Assembly (NCBI RefSeq): GCF_003287355.1
Contig: NZ_QMIM01000028.1
Span: 1-60,088 of the forward strand
Reading direction: 5' to 3'
DNA length: 60,088 bases
DNA from: Halorubrum sp. 48-1-W
GTDB lineage: Archaea; Halobacteriota; Halobacteria; Halobacteriales; Haloferacaceae
Shown here: piece by piece, positions 42,967 through 50,614 of the stretch
Position numbering within the stretch: the stretch's first letter is position 1
How the letters are laid out: every line of letters begins with the position of its first letter
Notes under the pieces: generated by a model
What the model saw: only the letters and a program-made list of their open reading frames with translations
What the model was told of the DNA's origin: nothing
Databases searched by the model: none
Translations under genes and position numbers: made by a program

Positions 42967-43566
42967 TCACGGCTCGGCGTGTTCCGTCCGTCGTCGCCAG
43001 ACGACCATGTACAGCTCCCACGGGTCGAGGCCGTACCGGTCCGTGAGTTCGTCACACGCTGTGAGGTAGTCGTCGTACTCGTCGACCGAGGGCGGGTCCG
43101 GGTACGGCCCGAGGTCCGTCAGGTCGCGAACGGTCCGCCACTCCCGGGGGCCGACGACGACGAACTGGTCCGGGTGGACGAACGCGAGGAACGCCGAGGC
43201 GACCGGGAGGTCGATGCCGGGAAGCGCGGTCAGGTCGTCGATCGCCGTCGCGTAGCCCGTCGATCCCGCCGAACCCGACCCCTCGCGTTCCGCCTCGACC
43301 GCGGTCGCGATGGCGTCCCGGACGGCCTCGAAGTCGGCCCCCTCGAACGCCTCCTCGCGTCGGCTCCGGTCCTCGCCCGCGGGCTCGTCGCCGAGGTAGC
43401 GACGGCCGTACCACCGAACCACCCACTGGGCGTCCCGGCGACCGTACTCGCCACTTCGGAACGCGTCCGGCAGGGTCTCGACCGCCTCGGACTCGACCGT
43501 GTACAGGGGCTCTTCGGATCGGTACGCCTCCAGTGCCGTCTCGACGTCGGCTCGTGAGGGGTCCAT
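42967..43566 (-). CDS. Haloarchaeal protein with helix-hairpin-helix-like segment
   Basis: A 199-residue acidic soluble protein. About residues 120-155 read LTALPGIDLPVASAFLAFVHPDQFVVVGPREW: a hairpin LPGI-x-LPVASA like HhH motifs of DNA glycosylases, followed by the D/H-P-x-x-F-x-V pattern seen in HhH-GPD-like proteins. No catalytic Lys/Asp pair is obvious. The frame is open upstream, but the ATG at 43566 (MDPSRADVETALEAY) is natural. A DNA-binding or nucleotide-related role is a guess. Confidence 0.72.
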   Translation of the reverse strand: MDPSRADVETALEAYRSEEPLYTVESEAVETLPDAFRSGEYGRRDAQWVVRWYGRRYLGDEPAGEDRSRREEAFEGADFEAVRDAIATAVEAEREGSGSAGSTGYATAIDDLTALPGIDLPVASAFLAFVHPDQFVVVGPREWRTVRDLTDLGPYPDPPSVDEYDDYLTACDELTDRYGLDPWELYMVVWRRRTEHAEP

Positions 43567-43957
43567 GTCCCCGCGATCGGCCGCTGGCCACCTAACGCTT
43601 CCGCGCTGTCGGGCAGCGTCCCACGAGCCCGGCGGCGAAGCGAGCGTCCTGCTCCGGCGCGTCGCCTCCGCCCCACACGCGAGCACGTGTGGGTGCCGAC
43701 TTCACCCGTGTTTTTCCGGTCGTGCTGAATACAGAGGATGGACCGTGTTTAGACGCGGTGTAGGTTGGCTTCTATTGCCGTTATCGACCCAACGAGAGTG
43801 GAGTGACTTCACGGCTGATCCCGTTCCCACTACCAGCCCTGAACTGACGCTTTCTGGGGCGTCTAAACGAGGCCTAACGCGCGTACTTAGCGACACTGAG
43901 CTAACCAGCGAATTCGATTCGACATTTTATAGTCACTGTACTCTACAGCACGTATAC
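43567..43957. other. Gene-free stretch with hairpins and an inverted-repeat-bounded segment
   Basis: About 390 bases without a convincing gene. It holds: a perfect 8-bp hairpin CCCACACG-6-CGTGTGGG (43672-43693); a GGGTG/CACCC hairpin (43691-43707) followed by a T run (43711-43715), terminator-like on the plus strand; and a 122-bp segment bounded by GTTTAGACGC (43747-43756) and GCGTCTAAAC (43859-43868), a perfect 10-bp inverted repeat. Composition changes to AT-richer here, at the edge of the histidine-kinase patch. A TTTTATAG box (about 43925) lies 30 bases before the kinase start. Confidence 0.6.
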
Positions 43958-44995
43958 ATGTCGCCGGAGACCGAGGAAGACACGAATCTCCGGGGACTCA
44001 TCGAGAGTTCGCCGGATTCGATCGTAATTGCCAACCCCGAGACGGGGGAGATCGTCGAGGTGAGTCAAGCGGCTGAAACGTTCTTCGGCTACACCCAGGA
44101 GGAGTTGTACTCAATGGACGTGCTTGCCCTCCACCCTGCCGACGAGCGAGATCGGTATGAAGACCTCTTCAAAACGCACTTTGAGCGGAACCCAGCGGTC
44201 ATTTCACAGTTCGACGACGGATCACCTGTGTTCGCGGTCACGGCTGATGGCGACCGGATTCCCGTCGAAATCAATGCCTGGGCCATGGAAGACGTGAACC
44301 ACGACCAGCCGCTCTTCCAGGGCGTCTTCCGAAACATTTCGGAGCGGCTACGGCGGCAACGTGAACTCCAACGCCAGAACGAACAACTCGATGAGTTTGC
44401 GAGCGTCATCTCTCATGATTTACGGAACCCACTGAACGTCGCACAAGGCCGCACAGCGCTTCTTGATCGGGAGTACGAGAGCGAACATATCGAGTCCCTT
44501 CGGACTGCATTGAGCCGGATGGAAGAGATCGTTGAGGATACCCTAGCGCTCGCCCGTAACGGCCAACGAGTCGGTGAGATGGAACCGGTCAACCTCGTGA
44601 GTGCGATCGGCAAGTGTTGGGAGACGGTTGATACCTCCGCCACTACGTTGGAGATCGAAGACGACCTGAGGATCCGCGCGGACCCAGATCGAATCCAACA
44701 CGTCTGTGAGAATCTGCTTCGCAATGCCGTCGAACACGGCGGCGACGATGTGACGGTTCGGATCGGCCAGGCGGACGAACAGACGCTCTATTTTGAAGAC
44801 GACGGGCCGGGCATTCCTGAAGACGAACGGGATGCGGTCTTTGAGCCGGGATACTCGTCCACGGGTGGTGGAACCGGATTTGGGTTGGCGATCGTACAGC
44901 GGATCGCTGAAGCACATGGGTGGGGGGTCACGCTGACTAACAGCGAATCCGGTGGTGCGCGTTTCGAGTTCACCGACGTCGAAATTCAGCGATGA
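43958..44995 (+). CDS. PAS-domain sensor histidine kinase
   Basis: A 345-residue cytoplasmic sensor kinase without membrane segments. Residues 8-130: a PAS domain (SPDSIVIANPETGEIVEVSQAA); 140-205: a HisKA dimerisation helix with the phospho-accepting His153 in VISHDLRNP; 225-345: a HATPase domain (N box NLLRNAVEHGG, G1 FEDDGPGIP, G2 STGGGTGFGLAIV). Start at 43958 begins this natural sequence and has a TATA box before it; the upstream in-frame extension is poor. Codon use is clearly more AT-rich than core genes. No response regulator is adjacent. It lies between an IR-bounded segment and a tRNA gene, suggesting horizontal arrival. Confidence 0.9.
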   Translation: MSPETEEDTNLRGLIESSPDSIVIANPETGEIVEVSQAAETFFGYTQEELYSMDVLALHPADERDRYEDLFKTHFERNPAVISQFDDGSPVFAVTADGDRIPVEINAWAMEDVNHDQPLFQGVFRNISERLRRQRELQRQNEQLDEFASVISHDLRNPLNVAQGRTALLDREYESEHIESLRTALSRMEEIVEDTLALARNGQRVGEMEPVNLVSAIGKCWETVDTSATTLEIEDDLRIRADPDRIQHVCENLLRNAVEHGGDDVTVRIGQADEQTLYFEDDGPGIPEDERDAVFEPGYSSTGGGTGFGLAIVQRIAEAHGWGVTLTNSESGGARFEFTDVEIQR

Positions 44996-45078
44996 CTACA
45001 GCCTCTGTATTCTACAGGGGACCCCAAACTTCACCGGCCAGGAACGTGCTCATAAAAAGTCTCAGAATCGCTTTTTGA

Positions 45079-45180
45079 AGCCGGAGGAGGCGATTGTGAA
45101 CCACGGTCGTTTCGCTCCGCTTCACGCTCTGATTCAAACCCCTCCCGCGGCTCTTCGACTCCACGTCGTTCCGTCAGAAG
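45079..45180. repeat. Degenerate copies of the tRNA-Thr 3' end
   Basis: AGCCGGAGGAGG (45079-45090) repeats the 3' end of the adjacent tRNA gene (45181-45192) in direct orientation, with similar bases continuing (GATTGTGAACC against GATTTGAACCC). A second stretch at about 45132-45154 (TTCAAACCCCTCCCGCGGCTC) looks like the same tRNA end inverted and mutated. Such scars are what repeated integration and excision at a tRNA attachment site would leave. Confidence 0.55.
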
Positions 45181-45181
45181 A

Positions 45182-45253
45182 GCCGGAGGAGGGATTTGAA
45201 CCCTCGACCTATTCCTTACGAAGGAATCGCTCTGCCAGCTGAGCTACTCCGGC
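45182..45253 (-). tRNA. tRNA-Thr, anticodon CGT
   Basis: 72 bases fold into a full cloverleaf on the minus strand: acceptor GCCGGAG/CTCCGGC (7 bp), D stem GCTC/GAGC, anticodon stem ATTCC/GGAAT around loop TTCGTAA (anticodon CGT, reading ACG threonine), and T stem GAGGG/CCCTC with loop TTCAAAT. There is no intron and no encoded CCA. A TTATTTTC TATA-like element (about 45279-45290) is about 30 bases upstream. Its 3' end borders degenerate copies of itself, marking it as an integration site. Confidence 0.97.
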
Positions 45254-45867
45254 ACGCATCCGTTCATACCCCGATGACGAAAATAAGGGTTCCGAAACGG
45301 AGTCGCCGACGGGACCGCCGATCGCCCGAATCGGCTCCGATCGAACGCGACAGGTTGACCGCGATCGACCGTTATCGAAGAGATTCCGATACACGAAACG
45401 ATACGAACGATAGCTACCCGATCGTTTCACAGTATCTCGAGTCTTGGTATCTATATAAGGAAAAAACATATATATCCGATTGGGCATCCATCGAGTGCCG
45501 AAAGACACTGTGTACCTCCCAACAGCGGGGACCGGTTCCCGCGACGGTGTCTGCCCGATCGGAGCCCGTATCGGGCGGCGACGACCGCGGCGGCGACAGC
45601 GTGACACGGCACGTCACGACGTCCCTACGATCCGCCGTCGAGCGGTCATCGGCTGTCAGCAACGACCGCGGCCGACGTGTGATCCACGTCTTCGAGACGC
45701 CAAGCGCGAGGTCGCCTCTGGCCCCGACGTCACGGCCGCGGACTCTCGTCATGTGACGGGCTGTGGTCGTCGGCCCCGATCGTCGCTCGGGGTTGACGGC
45801 GTTTCCGTCGTCTCCGTTCCGACCCTGAGGACCGCCCAACGCCATTCGTCACGTGCCGTCGTCGGGG
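45254..45867. other. Gene-free stretch with a strong unassigned TATA element
   Basis: About 610 bases upstream of the tRNA. The part nearest the tRNA is its promoter. From about 45390 to 45480 the DNA is AT-rich and contains two adjoining TATA-like boxes (CTATATAAGG at about 45451-45460 and CATATATATCC at 45468-45478). Open frames on both strands here are arginine-rich and do not look like haloarchaeal protein. The rest (to 45867) shows no feature I can name. A small RNA transcribed from this promoter is possible. Confidence 0.5.
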
Positions 45868-46257
45868 TCAATCGACGAAGCGGCGTACGGCATCCGCCGC
45901 CGCCGACAGACCGCTCCAGCCGGCACCGACCAATCCGGCGAGGCGGATTTCGGCGGGAGAGACACCCAGCGCGCGTGCGATCGGACCAGGGCGTGCGGCA
46001 GCACCGAGCACCGCGACGGTTCGTCCGCGGACGCGGAACTCTGTCGTAAGGTCCGCCCCGACCAGGAACCGCGTCGGGCCGGTCGCGTCCGCTTCGACCG
46101 GGAGGTTCCGAACGACCCGGACGGCCCCCCGGACGCTGGGTACCTCCACGAACACGTGGTCGCCGGTCGACCGGACGTCCATCCGAACGCCGTCGACCGT
46201 GAGAGTCAGGTCGTCCGTCGTGATCGAAAGCGGAGCGGGCGGGTCAGTCCCGTTCAC
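45868..46257 (-). CDS. Haloarchaeal hypothetical protein (second of a pair)
   Basis: About 129 residues when started from GTG at 46257 (VNGTDPPAPLSITTDDL), which gives a short overlap with the upstream gene's end; an ATG at 46314 is possible but would overlap by 70 bp. The protein is a beta-rich N-terminal half (LTLTVDGVRMDVRS, HVFVEVPSVRGAVRVV) and a helical hydrophobic C-terminal end (GVSPAEIRLAGLVGAGWSGL). No family recognised. It shares a transcript with the 73-residue gene upstream. Confidence 0.6.
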   Translation of the reverse strand: MNGTDPPAPLSITTDDLTLTVDGVRMDVRSTGDHVFVEVPSVRGAVRVVRNLPVEADATGPTRFLVGADLTTEFRVRGRTVAVLGAAARPGPIARALGVSPAEIRLAGLVGAGWSGLSAAADAVRRFVD

Positions 46258-46465
46258 GGGTCGTGACGCGAACGGTACCGTCGAGTCGCCAGCGAGCGTG
46301 CTCGACGTCCTCACCGGTGCCGCTCGGGACGTCGACGTACATGTCTTCGAACTCGTAGATGATCTCCGCGTTCCGGCCGGTCAGCCGGTCGTACAGGCCG
46401 ATCGCCAGCTCCGGCCAGGTGGTCGTCTCCTCGATCCGCTCTTCGGGGTCTTCCGTGTCGCTCAT
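46244..46465 (-). CDS. Haloarchaeal conserved small protein (73 residues)
   Basis: MSDTEDPEERIEETTTWPE begins a 73-residue acidic protein; TWPELAIGLYDRLTGRNAEI then VDVPSGTGEDVEHARW follow, ending DGTVRVTTRERD. A GCATATAAC TATA element (46491-46499) lies 26-34 bases before this ATG, giving a leaderless message and deciding the start. It overlaps the next gene by about 14 bases. Function unknown. Confidence 0.75.
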   Translation of the reverse strand: MSDTEDPEERIEETTTWPELAIGLYDRLTGRNAEIIYEFEDMYVDVPSGTGEDVEHARWRLDGTVRVTTRERD

Positions 46466-46490
46466 GCGATCGACGATACGCGCCCGAGCG

Positions 46491-46499
46491 GCATATAAC
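46491..46499 (-). promoter_or_regulatory. TATA element of the 73-residue protein gene
   Basis: GTTATATGC on the minus strand, 26-34 bases before the ATG at 46465, is well placed for a start of transcription at the first base of the codon. Confidence 0.55.
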
Positions 46500-46645
46500 T
46501 TGTCACTGGAATGAAAATAGGTCGCGGTCGAGTCTCCCACGGCGGAACGGTCCCAGGCCACGGAGCGTGGTCCGCGGATCGCCGCCCGCCGGAAACGGCG
46601 GCCGGATCGCGGTCCGTTTTTGATGACGGCCGTACCAGACGGGGT

Positions 46646-46732
46646 ATGGGTCTCACGCCAGCCGACATCGCGCACCGTATACGACCGCAGGGGCTTCCCG
46701 TGGACGACGACGAGGAAAACGAACGGTCATGA
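46646..46732 (+). CDS. Possible 28-residue peptide overlapping the EamA gene start
   Basis: ATG at 46646 opens MGLTPADIAHRIRPQGLPVD and an acidic end (DDDEENERS); the TGA overlaps the ATG of the next gene (ATGA type). Composition and the coupled overlap favour a real leader peptide or small protein; alternatively it is just the tail of a chance frame. A TTTTTGATG stretch (46616-46624) upstream is a weak promoter candidate. Confidence 0.35.
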   Translation: MGLTPADIAHRIRPQGLPVDDDEENERS

Positions 46733-47142
46733 ACCAGGTAGTCGTCCTCGCGCTCGTGGGCGCGGTCGCGTGGGGGTTCTGGGCGGTCCTCGCCGACGCG
46801 GCGACCCGGTCGATGGCGCCGGAGGTGGCGATGATAGTCTCCTACGCGGTCGCCATCGCCGTCGCGGGGGTGTACACCTGGCATCGTGGAACGAGCCTAC
46901 TCGGGAGCGACCCGATGGCGCTCTGGTTCGCGGGTCTCGGCGGGGTCGCCGCCGGCGTCGGCGCGGTCGCCTACTACATGGCGCTCCAGGTCGGCTCGGC
47001 GGGGATCGCGACGACGATCACGGCGATGTACTTCGTCGTCGCCGCCGGCCTCGGCTTCGTCGCCTTCGGAAACGTCCCCGAAGCCAGCGACCTGGCGGGG
47101 ATCGCCGCGGCGGTCGTCGCGGTCGTGCTGATCGCGTACTGA
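46729..47142 (+). CDS. Half-size EamA/DMT membrane protein
   Basis: A 137-residue membrane protein of about five hydrophobic helices, corresponding to a single EamA unit (VALVGAVAWGFWAVLADAA at the start, GNVPEASDLAGIAAAVVAVVLIAY at the end). Full-length drug/metabolite transporters have two such units; single-unit ones work as dual-topology or hetero-dimers. No second half is nearby, so it probably forms homodimers. Substrate unknown. It starts in the stop codon of a 28-residue frame. Confidence 0.85.
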   Translation: MNQVVVLALVGAVAWGFWAVLADAATRSMAPEVAMIVSYAVAIAVAGVYTWHRGTSLLGSDPMALWFAGLGGVAAGVGAVAYYMALQVGSAGIATTITAMYFVVAAGLGFVAFGNVPEASDLAGIAAAVVAVVLIAY

Positions 47143-47175
47143 CCCTCCGACCGGTTCCACCGACTCCGACCGGCC

Positions 47176-48165
47176 TCACGCCCGGGTCAACCGGACGTCG
47201 AGACAGACGTTGTACTCGTGGGGCGCGTACGACCGGACGACGCGCTCGGTCTCGACGGCGACGTCGTACTCGTCGCCCACGGCCGCACGGATCGCCCGGG
47301 TCCCTGGACCGAACGGGTCGTCCTCGCCCTGGATGTCGTAGTAGTGGATCACGCACTCCTCGCCCGCGAGCGACACCGCGGTGTCGAGGAACGCGTCGGC
47401 CGAGTGCGGGAGGTTCATCACGAGCCGGTCGGCAGCGTCCGCATACGCGTCCGTCGTCTCCCGGACGTCGCCGGCGAGCGCGGTCACGCGGTCGGTGACC
47501 CCGTTCCGCTCGGCGTTCTCCTCGAGGTACGCGATCGCCGCCTCGTTGAGGTCGCAGGCGACCACCTCCGAATTGCGGGCCGCCATCGGGATCGCGTACG
47601 GGCCGACCCCGGCGAACATGTCGACGACGAAATCGCCGGGTTCGACCGTCTCCACGACCCGGTGTCGCTCGGTCGCGAGCCGGGGCGAGAAGTACACCTC
47701 GGCGACGTCGAGCGCGAACTCGTGGCCGTACTCGCGGTGGACGGTCTCAGTGCCGTTCCCGGCGAGCACGTCCCACCGGCGAACGCGCAGTTCGCCCTCG
47801 ATCGGCGAGGCACGGTTGAGGACGGTCGCACACGGGAGGTCGGAGGCCATCACGGCGTCGGCGATCTCGCGGGCGCGCCCGTCGTCGTCCTCGTCGAGGA
47901 TCACGATGTCGCCGAGGCGTTCGAGCGACGGCTCGTAGCCGAGCAGGTCGGCGGGGGTCCGCGGGCGGTCGCGCTCGGCCGCGTCGCGCTCGACGATCCG
48001 GTCGGCGAGGTCCGCCGGGACCGCGGAGGCGTCGGTGACGGGAATGTAGATGGACCCGTCCTCGACGGCGATCTCGTGATCGCCGTCGAGGAGGTCGGCG
48101 GCGGCGAGCCGTTCGCGGACGGCCTCGCCGCGCTCGCGCTCGACGGCGACGCAGGGGACGCTCAT
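47176..48165 (-). CDS. trm5: tRNA (guanine37-N1)-methyltransferase, Trm5 type
   Basis: A 329-residue class I methyltransferase that adds a methyl group to N1 of G37 next to the anticodon, preventing frameshifts. The three-part layout is visible: an N-terminal D1-like domain (CVAVERERGEAVRERL), a central domain, and the SAM-binding Rossmann domain with FVVDMFAGVGPYAIP, VVACDLNEAA and the catalytic NLPHSA motif. It acts in the cytoplasm on tRNAs with G37. It is monocistronic, converging on the EamA gene. Confidence 0.92.
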   Translation of the reverse strand: MSVPCVAVERERGEAVRERLAAADLLDGDHEIAVEDGSIYIPVTDASAVPADLADRIVERDAAERDRPRTPADLLGYEPSLERLGDIVILDEDDDGRAREIADAVMASDLPCATVLNRASPIEGELRVRRWDVLAGNGTETVHREYGHEFALDVAEVYFSPRLATERHRVVETVEPGDFVVDMFAGVGPYAIPMAARNSEVVACDLNEAAIAYLEENAERNGVTDRVTALAGDVRETTDAYADAADRLVMNLPHSADAFLDTAVSLAGEECVIHYYDIQGEDDPFGPGTRAIRAAVGDEYDVAVETERVVRSYAPHEYNVCLDVRLTRA

Positions 48166-48216
48166 TGCCGGAGGGACGGGGGCGGGCCGATAAAGCGTGA
48201 CGTTTCGGGGGCAAGG

Positions 48217-49413
48217 CTACGTCGACCCGTTCGAGTCCGCCCCGTCCGCCGCCGCGTCCGCGACCGCCTCGAGCACCGCCTCCCCGTCGACGTCGGCGGG
48301 GACCTCGACGACTCGCTCCGCGGCGGAGACGACCTCGCTCACGTCGGAAGCGGACTCCCCACACCCGTCGCTCCGGCCGACGACGAGGGTCACGTCCGCC
48401 GCCACGGCCAACTCGCGTGCCGCCGCGAGCGACTCGGCGTCGACGCCGGCGAAGGGAGGGACCGTCACGACGGGGGCGTCCGCGTCGGCGGCCGCGACGG
48501 CGGCGGCGTCGCCGGCGGGGACCACGCCGAGGGAGACCCCGTGGTCGGCGGCCGCGAGCCGGGCGACGACCCGCGCAGTGTCCGGGCCGGTGCCGACGAC
48601 GTGGACCCGTCGGGGCTCGGCGTCCGACCGCGGGAAGGCGGTCACGGCGGGCGTCCCCGTTGCCGGGTTCCGGCCGACGAACGGTTCCGCGTCGAACGCC
48701 CCGCGGACCGACCCGGCGTCGAGCACCGCCGTAGGCGGGCCGCCGGCGTGGACCGACCCGCCCGCGAGGACGACGACCCGGTCGCAGTACCGTGCCGCCA
48801 TGTCGAGGTCGTGGATCGCCGCGATCGCCGCCCGGCCCTCGTCGACGAGGTCGCGGACGAGGTCCATCGCCGTCACGGCGTGGTTCACGTCGAGGCTCGC
48901 GGTGGGCTCGTCGAGGACCAGCGTCGGCGTTCCCTGTGCCAGCGCTCGCGCGAGCAGGACGCGTTGACGCTCGCCCCCGGACACTTCGCCGATCGATCGG
49001 TCCGAGAAGCGCTCGACGCCGGCGGCAGCCATCGCCTCGTCGACGGCCGCGACGTCCGCGGGCCCGTGGCCGTCGAACCGACCGAGGTGCGGGGTCCGCC
49101 CCATCTCGACGACGTGGCGCACCCGGAAGTCGAACGCGAGGCCGGTGTCCTGGGGGATGCTTGCCACGCGCCGGCCGACCTCGCGGGCGGACAGGCCGTC
49201 GATCGGGTCGCCGTCCAGTCGGACCGTGCCCGCGTCGGGCTCGACGGTCCCCTTGATCGCCCGGAGGACGGTCGTCTTGCCCGCGCCGTTGGGGCCGACG
49301 AGCCCGACGAACGAGCCCGGTTCGAGCGTCACGTCGACGCCGGAGAGGGCCTCGACGTCGCCGAAGGAGACGGAGAGGTCGCGGACGGAGACGAGCGGAC
49401 CGTCGACGCTCAC
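48217..49413 (-). CDS. btuD: Cobalamin ABC transporter ATPase, BtuD type, with C-terminal domain
   Basis: A 398-residue ABC ATPase. Walker A GPNGAGKTT, signature VSGGERQRVLLARAL, Walker B TLVLDEPTAS, switch His in AAIHDLDMA. Residues from about 260 form an extra alpha/beta domain (RRVHVVGTGPDTARVVARL, then VVPAGDAAAVAAAD and VTLVVGRSDGCGES) common in haloarchaeal BtuD but absent from the bacterial subunit. The start is GTG at 49413, overlapping the btuC stop (GTGA). It powers vitamin B12 uptake with BtuC and BtuF. Confidence 0.9.
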   Translation of the reverse strand: MSVDGPLVSVRDLSVSFGDVEALSGVDVTLEPGSFVGLVGPNGAGKTTVLRAIKGTVEPDAGTVRLDGDPIDGLSAREVGRRVASIPQDTGLAFDFRVRHVVEMGRTPHLGRFDGHGPADVAAVDEAMAAAGVERFSDRSIGEVSGGERQRVLLARALAQGTPTLVLDEPTASLDVNHAVTAMDLVRDLVDEGRAAIAAIHDLDMAARYCDRVVVLAGGSVHAGGPPTAVLDAGSVRGAFDAEPFVGRNPATGTPAVTAFPRSDAEPRRVHVVGTGPDTARVVARLAAADHGVSLGVVPAGDAAAVAAADADAPVVTVPPFAGVDAESLAAARELAVAADVTLVVGRSDGCGESASDVSEVVSAAERVVEVPADVDGEAVLEAVADAAADGADSNGST

Positions 49414-50552
49414 AGTTCGTTCACCTCCCGGCTCATCAGGAGGTAGACGAAGAAGGGCGCGCCGACGGCGGCGGTCACGACGCCGACCGGGAGCTCCGCA
49501 GTCCCCGAGCGCGCCGCGGTGTCGGCGGCGACGAGGAAGGTCCCGCCGGCGAGCGCGGCGGTCGGGAGCAGAACGCGGTGGTCGGGACCGACGACGAGCC
49601 GGAGCATGTGCGGGACGATCAGGCCGACGAAGCCGATGACGCCCGCGAACGCGACCCCCGCGGCCGTGATCAGCGCGCTCGCTGTGAGCAGTATCCGCTT
49701 GGTTCGCTCGACCTCGATCCCGAGCCCGTGGGCTTCCTCCTCGCCGAGTAAGAGGACGTTCAGGTCCCGGGAGTACACGAGGAGCACGAGGAAGAGCGGC
49801 GGGACGACGAGCGCGGTGGCCGTGACCTCGCTCCAGGCGGCCCCGGAGAGGTGGCCCATCAGCCACGCGACGATCCGGCGGAGAGACTCGCCCGCCTGGA
49901 GTTGGAGGTACGAGATGACCGCGCCGAGGAACGTCTGGACGGCCACGCCGGCCAGGAGCAGGGTCGCGACCGGGGTCCGGCCGTGTCGCGTCGCGATGGC
50001 GTACACGCCGAACGCCGCCACTAGCGCACCGACGAACGCGAACAGGCTCACGCCCGCCCCGTACGAGAGGCCGACGTCGACCGCGCCGACGAGGGGCAGC
50101 GTCAGCGTCGCCGACAGCGCGGTCGGGAAGACGATGAACGCGACCGCGCCGACGGCCGCGCCCGAGGAGACGCCGATGATGGACGGATCCGCCATCGGGT
50201 TCCGGAAGAACCCCTGCATCACGGTGCCCGCGGCCGCGAGCGAGAACCCGACGAGCGCCGCGAGCAGGATCCGCGGGAGCCTGACGAGCAGGACGATCCG
50301 GCGGTGGACGTCGTCGACGGGGAACGCGAACGGCGAGCGGTACGCGAGGTCGATCCCCGGGAGCGCGAGCGGGCCCGCGCCCCGCGTCCCGAGCTCGACG
50401 CCCGCGGGAACGACCGTCGCGTTCAACACGACCTTCAGCACCTCCGCGGGGGGGATCCGCACCGGTCCGATCCCCGCACTGACGACGACGACGACGGCGA
50501 GCACGGCGGCTAGGGCTGCCGACCACGTCACCGCTCGACGCCGAACACGCAT
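49410..50552 (-). CDS. btuC: Cobalamin ABC transporter permease, BtuC type
   Basis: A 380-residue FecCD/BtuC-family permease with about ten hydrophobic helices. The loop GTVMQGFFRNPMADPSIIGVSSGAA near residue 115 is the family signature, and AGVIGFVGLIVPHMLRLV near residue 285 is the docking region. It is divergent from btuF across 62 bp, with a shared TATA element between them, so the two transcripts are switched on together. Confidence 0.92.
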   Translation of the reverse strand: MRVRRRAVTWSAALAAVLAVVVVVSAGIGPVRIPPAEVLKVVLNATVVPAGVELGTRGAGPLALPGIDLAYRSPFAFPVDDVHRRIVLLVRLPRILLAALVGFSLAAAGTVMQGFFRNPMADPSIIGVSSGAAVGAVAFIVFPTALSATLTLPLVGAVDVGLSYGAGVSLFAFVGALVAAFGVYAIATRHGRTPVATLLLAGVAVQTFLGAVISYLQLQAGESLRRIVAWLMGHLSGAAWSEVTATALVVPPLFLVLLVYSRDLNVLLLGEEEAHGLGIEVERTKRILLTASALITAAGVAFAGVIGFVGLIVPHMLRLVVGPDHRVLLPTAALAGGTFLVAADTAARSGTAELPVGVVTAAVGAPFFVYLLMSREVNEL

Positions 50553-50576
50553 TCGCTAGTCAACAGAACTTGTAGT

Positions 50577-50590
50577 AGGTAAATACTTAT
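50577..50590. promoter_or_regulatory. Shared bidirectional TATA element, btuCD and btuF
   Basis: TAAATACTTATTGG is AT-rich on both strands and lies about 25-28 bases from both the btuC start (50552) and the btuF start (50615). One near-symmetrical element therefore could serve two leaderless transcripts in opposite directions. No other AT-rich box is in the gap. Confidence 0.5.
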
Positions 50591-50614
50591 TGGACCGGGC
50601 GCGTCGATCCACCG

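Noticed and set aside
43499-43957. Upstream extension of the histidine kinase
   Set aside because: It crosses the hairpins and the inverted-repeat segment; the PAS domain and a TATA box place the start at 43958.
45414-45845. Minus-strand 143-residue protein in the gene-free stretch
   Set aside because: Composition unlike halophile proteins (many Arg, Ser, Thr), no domain, and reads through AT-rich promoter-like DNA.
45480-46049. Plus-strand protein gene behind the strong TATA boxes
   Set aside because: It starts near the boxes but is arginine-rich with no acidic bias and overlaps the better supported minus gene at 45868.
46244-46675. Longer version of the 73-residue gene starting at 46675
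   Set aside because: The extension lacks natural composition and would start far upstream of a well-placed TATA element at 46491-46499.
50553-50614. Cobalamin riboswitch before btuF/btuC
   Set aside because: The gap is only 62 bp, too short for the riboswitch, and such elements are not expected in haloarchaea.
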